64,000 nt of DNA from positions 115,207 through 179,206 of the forward strand of contig NZ_JACDUL010000003.1 of the NCBI RefSeq assembly GCF_013760955.1, given 5' to 3'. The stretch is from Methanococcus maripaludis (lineage in GTDB: Archaea; AGJL01; Methanococci; Methanococcales; Methanococcaceae). Position numbers and translations under genes: made by a program. Positions 27,614 through 37,241 of this stretch are shown piece after piece. Every line of letters begins with the position of its first letter. Position 1 is the first letter of the stretch. The notes beneath the pieces are model-generated. The model did no database searches. It had not been told where the DNA came from and saw only the letters and a program-made list of their open reading frames with translations.

Positions 27614-29266
27614 ATGATAAGTGATAACGTCAAAAAAGGAGTTATAAGATCTCCAAACCGAGCTCTTTTAAAAGCTTGCGGATATTCAGACGAAGACATG
27701 GAAAAACCATTTATTGGTGTTGTAAACAGCTTCACAGAAGTTGTTCCTGGCCACATTCACTTAAAAACATTATCAGAAGCAGTTAAACATGGTGTTTATG
27801 CAAACGGCGGAACGCCATTTGAATTTAATACAATTGGAATTTGCGACGGTATTGCAATGGGTCATGAAGGTATGAAATACTCCTTACCTTCAAGAGAAAT
27901 CATTGCAGATGCTGTTGAATCAATGGCAAGAGCACACGGTTTTGATGGCCTTGTTTTAATTCCTACGTGTGATAAAATCGTTCCTGGAATGATAATGGGT
28001 GCTTTAAGATTAAATATTCCATTTATCGTAGTTACTGGGGGACCAATGCTTCCAGGCGAATTCCAAGGTAAAAAATGCGAACTTATTAGTCTTTTTGAAG
28101 GGGTTGGTGAGTATCAGGTTGGAAAAATTACTGAAGAAGAATTAAAAAGTATTGAAGAATGTGCGTGCCCGGGTGCTGGAAGCTGTGCAGGGCTTTACAC
28201 TGCAAACAGTATGGCATGCCTTACAGAAGCTCTCGGACTATCTCTTCCAATGTGTGCAACAATACATGCGGTTGATGCTCAAAAGGTTAGAATCGCTAAA
28301 AAAACTGGCTCTAAAATTGTTGACTTGGTAAAAGAAGATGTAAAACCAACAGATATATTGACAAAGGAAGCTTTTGAAAACGCTATTTTAGTTGACCTTG
28401 CACTTGGTGGATCGACAAATACAACATTACACATTCCTGCAATTGCAAATGAAATTGAAAATAAATTCATAACTCTCGATGACTTTGATAGATTGAGCAA
28501 CGAAGTTCCACACATTGCATCAATCAAACCCGGTGGAGAACACTACATGATTGACCTCCATAATGCAGGAGGTATTCCTGCAGTATTAAATGTTTTAAAG
28601 GGAAAAATTAGAGATACAAAAACGGTTGACGGAAGAAGTACTTTAGAAATTGCAGAATCTGTCAAATACATAAATTACGACGTTATAAGAAAAGTAGAAG
28701 CTCCAGTTCACGAAACTGCCGGTTTGAGAGTTTTAAAAGGAAATCTTGCTCCAAACGGTTGCGTTGTAAAAATCGGTGCAGTAAATCCAAAAATGTACAA
28801 ACACGATGGACCTGCAAAAGTTTACAATTCAGAAGATGAAGCAATTTCTGCGATACTCGGTGGAAAAATTGTAGAAGGCGACGTTATAGTAATTAGATAC
28901 GAAGGACCATCAGGTGGCCCGGGAATGAGAGAAATGCTCTCCCCAACTTCAGCAATCTGTGGAATGGGTCTTGATGACAGCGTTGCATTAATTACTGACG
29001 GAAGATTCAGTGGGGGAAGCAGAGGTCCATGTATAGGCCACGTTTCTCCAGAAGCTGCTGCTGGCGGAGTAATTGCTGCAATTGAAAACGGAGATATCAT
29101 CAAAATTGACATGATTGGAAAAGAAATAAATGTTGATTTGGATGAATCAGTAATTAAAGAAAGACTTTCAAAATTGGATGAATTTGAGCCTAAAATCAAA
29201 AAAGGCTATTTATCAAGATATTCAAGGCTCGTTTCTTCAGCTGATGAAGGAGCGGTTTTAAAATAA
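27614..29266 (+). CDS. ilvD: Dihydroxy-acid dehydratase
   Basis: The 550-residue enzyme carries the full IlvD signature set: [14 protein letters not shown] N-terminal region, CDKIVPGM with a cluster cysteine, [22 protein letters not shown] motif near residue 182, and GGPGMREM and [21 protein letters not shown] near the C-terminus. It dehydrates 2,3-dihydroxy acids to 2-oxo acids in valine, isoleucine and pantothenate synthesis with an oxygen-sensitive Fe-S cluster. GGTGGTAAG precedes the ATG. Confidence 0.96.
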   Translation: MISDNVKKGVIRSPNRALLKACGYSDEDMEKPFIGVVNSFTEVVPGHIHLKTLSEAVKHGVYANGGTPFEFNTIGICDGIAMGHEGMKYSLPSREIIADAVESMARAHGFDGLVLIPTCDKIVPGMIMGALRLNIPFIVVTGGPMLPGEFQGKKCELISLFEGVGEYQVGKITEEELKSIEECACPGAGSCAGLYTANSMACLTEALGLSLPMCATIHAVDAQKVRIAKKTGSKIVDLVKEDVKPTDILTKEAFENAILVDLALGGSTNTTLHIPAIANEIENKFITLDDFDRLSNEVPHIASIKPGGEHYMIDLHNAGGIPAVLNVLKGKIRDTKTVDGRSTLEIAESVKYINYDVIRKVEAPVHETAGLRVLKGNLAPNGCVVKIGAVNPKMYKHDGPAKVYNSEDEAISAILGGKIVEGDVIVIRYEGPSGGPGMREMLSPTSAICGMGLDDSVALITDGRFSGGSRGPCIGHVSPEAAAGGVIAAIENGDIIKIDMIGKEINVDLDESVIKERLSKLDEFEPKIKKGYLSRYSRLVSSADEGAVLK

Positions 29267-29340
29267 CTAAAAAATACTTTTTTTAAATTTTAATTTTTGA
29301 ATTTTAAAAATGATTAAAAAAATAGTAATTCATGGAAAAA

Positions 29341-30492
29341 TTATTCCATGTCCCCTCTTTCTCTGAGTTCATCAATTTTGCACTCACATGTTTCTTCCAT
29401 ATCAATGAATCTGTCTTTTAACTGTGCTAAAACTTTTGGAACTGATGTGTATTCCATCATTGATTCAGGCAATCTGTGTGGCATGAATGGACCCATTGAT
29501 CTCATCATTTCAGCCATATCAAGTGCTTTTTCTCTTGCTTTGTCAAATGATTTGTCTGCGAAGAGGTCGTTTGGTCCAACCAATCTTCCGTGTGATAACT
29601 GGAATCCTAAAGCCATAACTCTTGCAGGTCCGTCAAATCTTGCAGGCATTGCATCCTCTTCAGCAACAGGCATGATAGGTCCAAAGTGGCATCCTCTCAT
29701 CCATCCTGCAACGAGGTGTGGGTTTGCAAATCCTTCTAAAACTTCCCCAACTGCAGGGAATCCGCTTTGAGCCCTTACAATTGCTACAGGATCGTCTTTT
29801 CCAACGTATTCTCCAGCAATCATGTTTAATTTTTCTGATGAACATACTGCTGCAATTTCGTTGTCTTTTCTTCTGTAAACTCTTTTTACAGCGTATTTTT
29901 CAGTGTTTCCGATTAATGCGAGTAATGAATATAATTCTTCTGGAGCATCTAAGAATACTCTTTTATGTGCAAAAACATCTAAAATTTCGTATCTAAATCC
30001 TGATGTCATTGAAGGGTCGTATACTAATCCTGCAGTGCTGAATGGGTCTGCAAACATTTTGTAAAATGGTAAGTTGAATGCTGCAGGGTCTGTTTTGTCA
30101 CAGCAGAATACTACAACTGGTTCACTTGGTCTTTCAACAAATTCCATTTCTGCGCATCCTGGACCGAGTCCTTTAACATTTCCGGAAAACGAGTTTGAAA
30201 GTAAGTCTTGACCTGCACCATATAATTTTAACTCTTTTGCAACTTCGGTTGCTTCTTCAAGAGCGGTCCATGCAAGTTTGTGTACTTCTTCGTTGTCAGT
30301 TCCTTTTTTGTGGGTCATGATCATATCGATGTCGTCACCACAGTTTGTAACATAATAATCAATTAATGTTTCATCGAGTGCATTTTCTAAAACGTATTCT
30401 GCAGCATCCAATAACTCTTCTGGAGCTAATGTGTGTCCACAGAGCCCACCAACGTCTGCCTTAATAACACTTAAAGTTACTTTTTCTTCCAT
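29341..30492 (-). CDS. fbp: Fructose 1,6-bisphosphate aldolase/phosphatase (archaeal type V)
   Basis: The 383-residue protein has all the family landmarks: N-terminal SVIKADVGGLCGH with metal ligands, TNCGDDIDMIMTH, FCCDKTDPAAFNLP, and GPARVMALGFQLSHGRL. The bifunctional enzyme condenses triose phosphates to FBP and dephosphorylates it to fructose 6-phosphate, making gluconeogenesis one-way. Start at 30492 follows GGTGGAAAGT; the ATGs at 30510 and 30507 overlap that site. It is transcribed away from iorA across a 365-base gap. Confidence 0.95.
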   Translation of the reverse strand: MEEKVTLSVIKADVGGLCGHTLAPEELLDAAEYVLENALDETLIDYYVTNCGDDIDMIMTHKKGTDNEEVHKLAWTALEEATEVAKELKLYGAGQDLLSNSFSGNVKGLGPGCAEMEFVERPSEPVVVFCCDKTDPAAFNLPFYKMFADPFSTAGLVYDPSMTSGFRYEILDVFAHKRVFLDAPEELYSLLALIGNTEKYAVKRVYRRKDNEIAAVCSSEKLNMIAGEYVGKDDPVAIVRAQSGFPAVGEVLEGFANPHLVAGWMRGCHFGPIMPVAEEDAMPARFDGPARVMALGFQLSHGRLVGPNDLFADKSFDKAREKALDMAEMMRSMGPFMPHRLPESMMEYTSVPKVLAQLKDRFIDMEETCECKIDELRERGDME

Positions 30493-30857
30493 ACTTTCCA
30501 CCTTCATCATGTTTCGGATAATTAAATTAACCTTATTTCTATATTGTCGTTTAGAAAATATTTATGTTTTGTCAATATTTCGAAAAACCGTATTTTCAAA
30601 AAAATCTAATACAGATATTGATTTAAGTTTTATATAATTATCTAAAATTGGAAATGTTTGAGAAATAGCAAAATAATAATCATATATTTTAAAATAACTA
30701 TTTTTTACTTCTTTTTTTAATAAAAACTATTTTAACGAATGTTATGCCGGCAAATAACTCGATATCGAAATATTTATATTATATACTGATTAAACTTTTA
30801 AAGTCACAAGTTTTAAGGAAAAAATTATCAATTTTAAAATTAACTAGAGGGAATTTT
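30493..30857. other. Divergent intergenic region between fbp and iorA, 365 bases
   Basis: Very AT-rich DNA with promoter elements for both genes. On the plus strand TTTATATT at 30773-30780 suits iorA, leaving a leader of about 55 bases with AGAGGGA. On the minus strand AATAT/ATAAATATT near 30556-30566 may serve fbp. An ATG at 30744 in frame with iorA lies upstream of the TATA box and is not a start. No RNA gene is visible. Confidence 0.5.
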
Positions 30858-32696
30858 TTGAATAATAAGCATTTTTTAATGGGAAATGAAGCGATTGCAT
30901 ATGGAGCAATTGCTGCAGGATTACAGTTTGCAACAGGGTATCCAGGAACTCCTTCAACAGAAGTTATGGAAACTCTGATTAAAAATGCAAAAAAATATAA
31001 TTTCTATGCTGAATGGTCTACGAATGAAAAAGTAGCATTGGAAACTGCAATTGGTGCATCATTTTCAGGTGCAAGTTCCATTGTAACAATGAAACAGGTT
31101 GGCTTAAACGTTGCATCAGATCCACTGATGAGTTTAACATATCTTGGAGTAAAAGGGCCGTTAGTCCTTTTAGTAACTGATGATCCAGGACCTCATTCAT
31201 CCCAAACTGAACAAGATACCCGATCTTTTGGATTATTTTCAAATATTCCAGTACTTGACCCATCAAACTCGCAGGAAGCCTACGAAATGACAAAATATGC
31301 TTTTGAAATTTCAAAAAAGTATGAAACTCCAGTATTTCTTCGAACTACGACAAGAGTTTCACACCGGTGTGATGATGTTGTACTGGATGACTTAAAACCC
31401 TCAAATGAAGATATAGAAGGATTTTCAAAAAGTTCCAGGTGGGTAATATTTCCAAAATTAGCCGCGGAAAGACATCCAATTTTAGAAAAATTGCAAGAAA
31501 CACTTTCAAAAGAATTTTCAAATTCAAAATTTAATTTTAAAACAGGAACTGGAAAAATTGGCATAATAACTTCAGGAGCATCTTATCACTACGTAAATGA
31601 AGCTATCTCCAATAATAAAGACTTATTCTCAGTTTTAAAAATTGGAACACCATATCCATTCCCAGAAAAAAAAGTAATTGAATTTATAAACGATATTGAG
31701 TCGATAATAGTAGTAGAAGAACTAGATTCATATTTAGAAGATCAATTACTCCAATTATTTGGAAAATATGGTATTTCAAAGGCAGTTTACGGTAAGAAAA
31801 ATAATATATTCCCTTACTGTGGAGAATACGGCATCGATATTGCAAAAGTTGGAATTAACAAAGTTCTAGATATTTTAAAAATTCAAAGAATTGAAATTCC
31901 CGAGAAACTAATCTCTAAAAATGAAATAATTCCCCTTCCAGTAAGGCCTCCAAATTTATGTGCCGGATGTATGCACAGGACTGTATTTTACGCATTTAAG
32001 GAAGTTTCAAAAGAATTAAAAAAACAAAACATTCAAACTATATTTTCCGGAGATATTGGATGCTACACGCTTGGAAATGCTCCACCTTTGGAATTAATAG
32101 ATACCTGTCTTTGTATGGGTGCAGGAATTAGTATTGCTGGCGGAATTTCAAGAACTAATAAAAATTCAAAGAATGTCGCATTTATTGGGGATTCTACATT
32201 CTTCCATTCAGGAATTCCTGCAGTAATTAACGCAGTTTATAATAAAGCCGATGTTACAATTGCAGTATTGGATAACAGGACTACTGCGATGACTGGCCAC
32301 CAGCCACATCCTGGAACTGGAAAAACTGCTCTTGGAGAAGCTACAAAATTGATAGATATTGAAGGAATTTTAAAAAGCTGTGGAATTGAATTTGTAAAAA
32401 CTGTATCTGCAGATGATTTTTTAACCTGTAAAGAGATTTCAAGAGCAGCTATTGACTATAACGGCCCTTCTGCAGTTGTTTTCAGAGGAACTTGCGTTTC
32501 ACTTGTTAAATCCACTAAAAAATGTACGATTAATAAAAATAAATGTACTGGGTGCAAGATCTGCGTTGAAAGACTTGGATGTCCTGCAATAACGTTAAAT
32601 GGAGATATTCCCGAAATTATGGAAAACTGTACTGGTTGCGGACTTTGTATGGCAGTATGCCCTGTTGATGCAATAAAAGAGGTTGATGAACAATGA
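30858..32696 (+). CDS. iorA: Indolepyruvate:ferredoxin oxidoreductase, alpha subunit
   Basis: The 612-residue protein begins with the pyrimidine-binding domain (MGNEAIAYGAIAAG, GYPGTPSTEV). It has the ThDP site GDIGCYTLG...GDSTFFHSG and ends with two ferredoxin-type cluster motifs, CTGCKIC and CTGCGLCMAVCP. It oxidatively decarboxylates aryl pyruvates to aryl acetyl-CoA and, run in reverse, lets methanococci make aromatic amino acids from aryl acids. The start is a TTG at 30858 after AGAGGGA; the ATG at 30879 is an alternative. It overlaps iorB by four bases. Confidence 0.93.
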   Translation: MNNKHFLMGNEAIAYGAIAAGLQFATGYPGTPSTEVMETLIKNAKKYNFYAEWSTNEKVALETAIGASFSGASSIVTMKQVGLNVASDPLMSLTYLGVKGPLVLLVTDDPGPHSSQTEQDTRSFGLFSNIPVLDPSNSQEAYEMTKYAFEISKKYETPVFLRTTTRVSHRCDDVVLDDLKPSNEDIEGFSKSSRWVIFPKLAAERHPILEKLQETLSKEFSNSKFNFKTGTGKIGIITSGASYHYVNEAISNNKDLFSVLKIGTPYPFPEKKVIEFINDIESIIVVEELDSYLEDQLLQLFGKYGISKAVYGKKNNIFPYCGEYGIDIAKVGINKVLDILKIQRIEIPEKLISKNEIIPLPVRPPNLCAGCMHRTVFYAFKEVSKELKKQNIQTIFSGDIGCYTLGNAPPLELIDTCLCMGAGISIAGGISRTNKNSKNVAFIGDSTFFHSGIPAVINAVYNKADVTIAVLDNRTTAMTGHQPHPGTGKTALGEATKLIDIEGILKSCGIEFVKTVSADDFLTCKEISRAAIDYNGPSAVVFRGTCVSLVKSTKKCTINKNKCTGCKICVERLGCPAITLNGDIPEIMENCTGCGLCMAVCPVDAIKEVDEQ

Positions 32697-33301
32697 ACTT
32701 CAGCGTAATTATTTGTGGGGTTGGAGGACAGGGTGTTGTTTTAGCATCCAGACTACTCGCAATTACTGCAATGAACTCGGGTTTTCATGTAAACACCGCT
32801 GAAACGCTTGGAATGTCCCAAAGAGAGGGTTCCGTGGTAAGTCATCTACAGTTTGGTGACGACATAAAGAGTTCATTAATTCCAGAAGGCAGTGCGGATT
32901 TAATAATTGGCCTTGAAGTTTCAGAAGTTGCAAGAAACCTCCATTTTCTTAAAAAAAATGGTAAGATAATCACAAACTCTAAAATGATTCTTCCAAGTGC
33001 AAGGTCTTCAAACGAAAAATACGATTCGGAAAAAATTATAAATTTCATTAAAGAAAAAGTTAAATCAACAATTTGTATCGATTTTTCAGAAATTGCGAAA
33101 GTTGCAGGAAATCCCAAATCAATGAATGTTTCAGTACTTGGTGCTGCATTTTATGCCGAATTTTTGCCTTTAAAATACGATAATTTTCTAAAAACAATTG
33201 AATCGGAAATTCCTGAAAAATACCGAAATATTAATTTAAATGCTGCTAAATTATCTGCAGAAACTATTTTTAACATGCAGGAGGGCCACGATGAACAGTA
33301 A
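32693..33301 (+). CDS. iorB: Indolepyruvate:ferredoxin oxidoreductase, beta subunit
   Basis: The 202-residue protein is the gamma-domain-type partner of IorA. Its glycine-rich start IICGVGGQGVVLASRLL binds the CoA region, and ETLGMSQREGSVVSHL is a typical family segment. Start and iorA stop share the ATGA overlap, showing translational coupling. It ends inside the start of the aryl-CoA ligase gene. Together the three genes form one operon. Confidence 0.93.
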   Translation: MNFSVIICGVGGQGVVLASRLLAITAMNSGFHVNTAETLGMSQREGSVVSHLQFGDDIKSSLIPEGSADLIIGLEVSEVARNLHFLKKNGKIITNSKMILPSARSSNEKYDSEKIINFIKEKVKSTICIDFSEIAKVAGNPKSMNVSVLGAAFYAEFLPLKYDNFLKTIESEIPEKYRNINLNAAKLSAETIFNMQEGHDEQ

Positions 33302-34535
33302 AAATTCAGAAACGTTTGCATTAATTAAAAAATTACTAAAACACGTTTCAGAGGGCAGCGAATTCTACAAAACCAAATTTTCAGAAGCTAATGTATATAT
33401 TAATGAAATTAACTCTCTTGAAGATTTTAAAAAAATTCCATTCACTGAAAAGGAAGAATTAAGAAATGCATACCCATTAGGCCTTCAAGCAGTTTCCGAT
33501 GAAAAAATAGTTAGGATACATTCTTCATCTGGAACAACGGGAAGTCCCGTAATTATACCGTACACCCAAAAGGACGTAGATGTCTGGTCAGAAATGATGA
33601 TGAGATGCTACCAGATGGCAGGAGTTACAAATACCGACAGAGTACATATAACCCCAGGATACGGGCTCTGGACTGCAGGAATTGGTTTTCAACTTGGTGC
33701 TGAACGTTTGGGTGCAATGGCAATACCGATGGGGCCAGGAAACACTGAAAAACAGCTTCAAATGATGATGGACTTAAAATCTACAGTATTAACATCTACT
33801 TCGTCTTATGCACTATTACTCGCAGAAGAAATACGAAAAAAAGGAATTCAAAATAAAATTCATTTAAAAATAGGCGTTATCGGCTCTGAAAGATGGAGCG
33901 AAAAGATGAGAAATAGAATCGAAAGCGAACTTGGAATCAAAAGCTTCGATATCTATGGATTAACTGAAATATACGGGCCAGGGATTGCGCTTGACTGCGA
34001 ATACCATGAAGGAATGCACTACTGGTCAGACCATTTATTATTTGAAATCATTGATCCTGTTACTGGCGAGAATTTACCCGATGGAGAGCTTGGAGAACTT
34101 GTAATTACAACACTTACAAAAGAAGGCGCACCACTCATAAGATACAGGACAAGGGATTTAACAAGAATTATTCCTGAAAAGTGTAAATGTGGATCCCCAT
34201 ATCCAAGAATAGATAGAATTCTTGGAAGGGCTGATGATAGAATCAAAATAAAAGGAGTAAATATCTATCCTGGACAGATCGAAGATTTGATACAAAAAGT
34301 GCCGGGCGTAAGTAGTGAATACCAGATCGTCCTTAGCAGATTTGAAGGGAGAGATTCAATGTTATTTAGGATAGAAGTTGATGTTTCGAAAGAAGATTTC
34401 GAAGAAACTGAAACTGCACTTATAAAGGCATTTAAAACATACATCGGAATTTCACCCGACGTTGAATGTTTAAAAATTGGAGATCTTCCAAGAAGCGAAA
34501 AAAAGAGTAAAAGAGTATTTGATAACAGGGATTGA
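33291..34535 (+). CDS. Phenylacetate/aryl-acid CoA ligase (PaaK family)
   Basis: The 414-residue AMP-forming ligase has the P-loop SSSGTTGSPVIIPYT near residue 80, DIYGLTEIYGPG, and YRTRDLTRI in the C-terminal half. A short cysteine pair, CKCGSPYPR, precedes GRADDRIKIKGVNIYP. It activates phenylacetate, indoleacetate or related acids to CoA esters that IorAB can reductively carboxylate. The start at 33291 follows GGAGGGCC and overlaps the iorB stop by 11 bases. A longer frame from 33240 is wholly inside iorB and rejected. Confidence 0.9.
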   Translation: MNSKNSETFALIKKLLKHVSEGSEFYKTKFSEANVYINEINSLEDFKKIPFTEKEELRNAYPLGLQAVSDEKIVRIHSSSGTTGSPVIIPYTQKDVDVWSEMMMRCYQMAGVTNTDRVHITPGYGLWTAGIGFQLGAERLGAMAIPMGPGNTEKQLQMMMDLKSTVLTSTSSYALLLAEEIRKKGIQNKIHLKIGVIGSERWSEKMRNRIESELGIKSFDIYGLTEIYGPGIALDCEYHEGMHYWSDHLLFEIIDPVTGENLPDGELGELVITTLTKEGAPLIRYRTRDLTRIIPEKCKCGSPYPRIDRILGRADDRIKIKGVNIYPGQIEDLIQKVPGVSSEYQIVLSRFEGRDSMLFRIEVDVSKEDFEETETALIKAFKTYIGISPDVECLKIGDLPRSEKKSKRVFDNRD

Positions 34536-34578
34536 TTTTTTATTTTTCTTTTAAAATTTAATTTTAGGTATTTGTAAA

Positions 34579-34707
34579 TTATAATAACTCGGGCAAACGA
34601 TACACTCCGAAAGCCAGCAAAAAAACACCAACCATGAAAAGTGCTAACCATAAATAGTAAGATTCCAGCTTAGCTTGTTTTGATATTATTTTTTTTATTA
34701 AATCCAT
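34579..34707 (-). CDS. 42-residue single-span membrane protein
   Basis: This short frame encodes a basic amphipathic start (MDLIKKIISKQAKLES), one hydrophobic span of about 20 residues (LWLALFMVGVFLLAFGVY) and a short tail RLPELL. The ribosome binding site GTGAT lies 6 bases before the ATG and a TTTATATA box lies at 34757-34764, so a dedicated, short-leader promoter is present. It converges on the iorAB-ligase operon. No family is recognised. Such small spans are often subunits or regulators of membrane complexes; that is inference. Confidence 0.7.
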   Translation of the reverse strand: MDLIKKIISKQAKLESYYLWLALFMVGVFLLAFGVYRLPELL

Positions 34708-34756
34708 ATAGATCACTGCGATAAGTATTATTTTTGAAAAACCTAGTTTTTAAAAA

Positions 34757-34790
34757 TATATAAAGTTTTGCAGACTGCGGGGTACCGTCC
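34757..34790 (-). promoter_or_regulatory. Promoter of the 42-residue protein gene with a GC-rich upstream element
   Basis: On the reverse strand TTTATATA (34764-34757) predicts a start about 27 bases before the ATG at 34707. Directly upstream lies a 21-base GC-rich block (34770-34790, 15 of 21 G or C) that includes the palindrome GGTACC. In DNA this AT-rich such a block is unusual and may be a regulator site. Confidence 0.55.
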
Positions 34791-34821
34791 ACAAAATAGT
34801 TAAAATTAAAAAATAGAATAT

Positions 34822-35277
34822 TTAAAAGAACGACATTAATAAATTTGCAATTGAGATTTTTATGGAATTTACAAGTCCTACGCCTTCCATTCTTATTTTA
34901 CCGTCTTTTAAAGCAGCTTGAGCTGAACTTAATGGATTTTCAGAGTCCAAAATTTCCCTAACAGTACCTTCATCAGTATAAACATTCATGGTTGCGTCAG
35001 TCAACGTTCCTTTTTCGAAACTTGTAATTTTACCGTTTTCAATGATTATTGAGATAATTAAATCTTCTTCACTCATTTCCACATTCAAGTTTATTCTTTC
35101 ATTTGATGCAATGTTCGTTGCAAACGGAATATCTTCGAGATTTTCTGCATATTTCATTGCGATTTCTTTCATTTCAGAAAAAAGGTCGGAATTATCAGAA
35201 ATTAAAACAGTTTCTGCTGATGCGGAACTTAAAATTAACGCAAAAACCATAACTATTGCAGCTTTTATTATTTTCAT
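34822..35277 (-). CDS. Secreted SCP2-like lipid-binding protein
   Basis: The 151-residue protein has a signal peptide (MKIIKAAIVMVFALILSSASA, probable cleavage after ASA). The remaining domain reads like a sterol carrier protein 2 fold: TDATMNVYTDEGTVREIL then SAQAALKDGKIRMEGVGLVN and a hydrophobic end. A secreted SCP2-like domain could bind lipids at the cell surface. It follows the marker-5-like gene by one base, so they are cotranscribed. Assignment rests on pattern recall. Confidence 0.6.
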   Translation of the reverse strand: MKIIKAAIVMVFALILSSASAETVLISDNSDLFSEMKEIAMKYAENLEDIPFATNIASNERINLNVEMSEEDLIISIIIENGKITSFEKGTLTDATMNVYTDEGTVREILDSENPLSSAQAALKDGKIRMEGVGLVNSIKISIANLLMSFF

Positions 35278-35278
35278 G

Positions 35279-35731
35279 TTAACCCTCGATTTTGTTTTCT
35301 AAACTTTCCAAAAATAGTACAATTTTTTTTACGACTACTTTTGCATCCTCATCATTTTCAGGATATTCAACATTCAAAACTGGCATTTCTTTTCTTCGAA
35401 TAAGGTATTTCGTGAGTTCATTTGTTCTTTCACAGCCCACACAACCAAATCCAATCGGTGCATGAATCATAACTATTGCAGCTTCTGCTTCGTCGATTAA
35501 TGGGCCTATTAATGACATCCTGCCACGAACTCCTGAAGGAACTTCAATTGCCGCATATTTAAGACCTTTTTTCGGGTCTTCGTCAGTAATGTTTAAAGGT
35601 GGCGTATCAATTTCAAGATCCCTTACTTTATCCCCAATTGCGTTGTTGATCATTAATGGTTTGTGACCAAATCTTTCCACCAAATCTGCCAGAATAAGGC
35701 TATTTGGGGGAAATATGAATACTTTTTTCAA
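35279..35731 (-). CDS. Probable methanogenesis marker protein 5
   Basis: The 150-residue soluble protein has conserved-looking motifs [39 protein letters not shown], and [22 protein letters not shown] with a C-x2-C pair. It matches my memory of the methanogen-only marker 5 family; function is unknown. It is the second of three adjacent minus-strand genes: the DUF2111-like gene upstream (20-base gap) and the SCP2-like gene downstream (1-base gap). Confidence 0.6.
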   Translation of the reverse strand: MKKVFIFPPNSLILADLVERFGHKPLMINNAIGDKVRDLEIDTPPLNITDEDPKKGLKYAAIEVPSGVRGRMSLIGPLIDEAEAAIVMIHAPIGFGCVGCERTNELTKYLIRRKEMPVLNVEYPENDEDAKVVVKKIVLFLESLENKIEG

Positions 35732-35751
35732 TGTATCACCAAAATTGATAA

Positions 35752-36135
35752 TTATTTCGGAAATGCTTCATCAGGTAAAAACCTTGCAAGTTCTTTTCTA
35801 CGAGTTATCGAATGAATTTCTTCAAATATCCCTGCAGTTAAATCTACGATCCCTATTGCAGCGATAATTTTCTCGCCGTCTTTTACTGGAACAACCACAA
35901 CTGGAACTCCCGCGTATGGGCCGCAGATTGGAGTTACTTTTAAAACTTCCCCAACTTCTAAAACTTGCTTTAAAACATAACCTTCATAATTATCATCGAT
36001 TAACTTTCCCTTTTCAATTCTAACTCCTGGTTTATCTTTTGAACGCATTGTTACTGGCGATTTGTTCACAAGTACGTGTATCGCATAAGCCAGTGGAAAT
36101 ATATCCTTAGAACTGGTGCACTTTAAATCAAGCAT
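35752..36135 (-). CDS. DUF2111-like methanogen protein
   Basis: The 127-residue protein has an N-terminal segment [29 protein letters not shown] and the strand-rich block [30 protein letters not shown]. This is like DUF2111, found in methanogens. The arrangement suggests a small PAS/GAF-like sensor fold, but that is inference. CACCACCTG upstream corresponds to a GGTGGTGAG ribosome binding site. It lies directly upstream of the marker-5-like gene in one operon. Confidence 0.55.
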   Translation of the reverse strand: MLDLKCTSSKDIFPLAYAIHVLVNKSPVTMRSKDKPGVRIEKGKLIDDNYEGYVLKQVLEVGEVLKVTPICGPYAGVPVVVVPVKDGEKIIAAIGIVDLTAGIFEEIHSITRRKELARFLPDEAFPK

Positions 36136-36189
36136 ATTCTCACCACCTGTTTAAGAACATATGTATTTCAAAGTATTAATATTTTTTAA

Positions 36190-36774
36190 TTAATCTTTAA
36201 GTTCGTCCAATTTTTCATAAAATCGATTTAATGATTTTCTCGCGTGTTTTAATTTCAAATTTCCTTCATCAAGCAGTATATCTAAATATTCTCGATTAAC
36301 TACCATTTTTCCGTCATAAGCTATTGGTGCATCCATTTTTGCAGTCGTCAAGATTTCTACGATATATCTCTTATTAGAAATTGATTTTATTGAAGAAGCC
36401 TTTAATCCATTGTGGTATGCAAGTTCAAGGAGTTTTTTACTCGAATCTACATTCCTTGATGCGATATGTAAAATTGGGGAATTCAATACAAAAGAAATTT
36501 TTTCAAAATTTTCAGATTTTTGAGAAAGTGCTTCATCAATTTCATTGTAATTTGCATAATGGTGCCATTTTCCAAGCCATTGCGAGTGTATTTTTGGATT
36601 TTTATCCTTTGGAAACTCCATTATCCCGCATCTTCCAATACAACTGCTTGTAGTGTAGTAATCTTTAAATTCATTTATTTTGTCCACCAAATACATGACT
36701 TCAATGTCTACAAAACCATTATCAAGGGCAGCCTGAAGTTTTTTCATTGTAAATTCTTTATCGTCGTCAAACAT
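36190..36774 (-). CDS. taw3: tRNA wybutosine-synthesising protein Taw3/TYW3
   Basis: The 194-residue protein has the TYW3 core: YYTTSSCIGRCGIME near residue 39, KWHHYAN (W/H catalytic region), and RNVDSSKKLLELAYHNGLKASSIKS. In archaea Taw3 N4-methylates the imG-14-derived wyosine intermediate at tRNA-Phe position 37. Trm5 in this window provides the m1G37 starting point. The upstream gap to DsrE-like gene is 113 bases and holds no gene. Confidence 0.85.
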   Translation of the reverse strand: MFDDDKEFTMKKLQAALDNGFVDIEVMYLVDKINEFKDYYTTSSCIGRCGIMEFPKDKNPKIHSQWLGKWHHYANYNEIDEALSQKSENFEKISFVLNSPILHIASRNVDSSKKLLELAYHNGLKASSIKSISNKRYIVEILTTAKMDAPIAYDGKMVVNREYLDILLDEGNLKLKHARKSLNRFYEKLDELKD

Positions 36775-36887
36775 ATTTTCACTCGTTTTTAGAATATACT
36801 AAGTTTCGAAAAATAATATAAAAACTTTAACTAAATTTTAAATTGATTTAAAATAATTAAAACGATAAAAACATAAAAATAGTATGA

Positions 36888-37232
36888 TTAAAAGTTTATT
36901 GTCTTATCTGCTTCTTTTACGAAAGCCACTAAATCGTGCATCGTTGCAAAAGTAATTCCTTCAAGAAGTTCATCTTCAGAAATTCCTCTTGCTTTTCCAC
37001 ATGGGCCACATGCTTTTACAACAGCCCCTGCATCTATCGAATTTTCCAAAAGTTCAGAATAGTCTGGAACCCCTGCTGGAGCTTGGCCTTTTTTAGCGAC
37101 ATAAACCCCATCTTCGAGTAAAAATATATTTACGTCAATTCCTTCCAAAAGGGCGGTTAATGCAAATCTTAAAGCAGAATAAGCCCTCTCTTTTCCATAA
37201 GGTGCGTCCCCAATTATTACGGTAAATTTCAA
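36888..37232 (-). CDS. DsrE/DsrF-family protein
   Basis: The 114-residue protein has the DsrE-like fold: a starting strand TVIIGDAPYGKERAYSALRFA, a second strand VNIFLLEDGVYVAKKG, and ACGPCGKARGI carrying two cysteines in C-x2-C spacing. DsrE proteins relay sulfane sulfur between cysteines. It starts nine bases after the TusA-family gene, in the same operon, which supports a sulfur-transfer role. No TusBCD-type partners are present. Confidence 0.82.
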   Translation of the reverse strand: MKFTVIIGDAPYGKERAYSALRFALTALLEGIDVNIFLLEDGVYVAKKGQAPAGVPDYSELLENSIDAGAVVKACGPCGKARGISEDELLEGITFATMHDLVAFVKEADKTINF

Positions 37233-37241
37233 AATTCCACC

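Noticed and set aside
30744..30857. Long N-terminal extension of iorA from an ATG at 30744
   Set aside because: The ATG lies upstream of the best TATA box, and AGAGGGA points to the TTG at 30858. The extension does not resemble IorA.
33240..33290. Upstream extension of the aryl-CoA ligase
   Set aside because: It is fully inside iorB in another frame and lacks a ribosome binding site, while GGAGGGCC lies before 33291.
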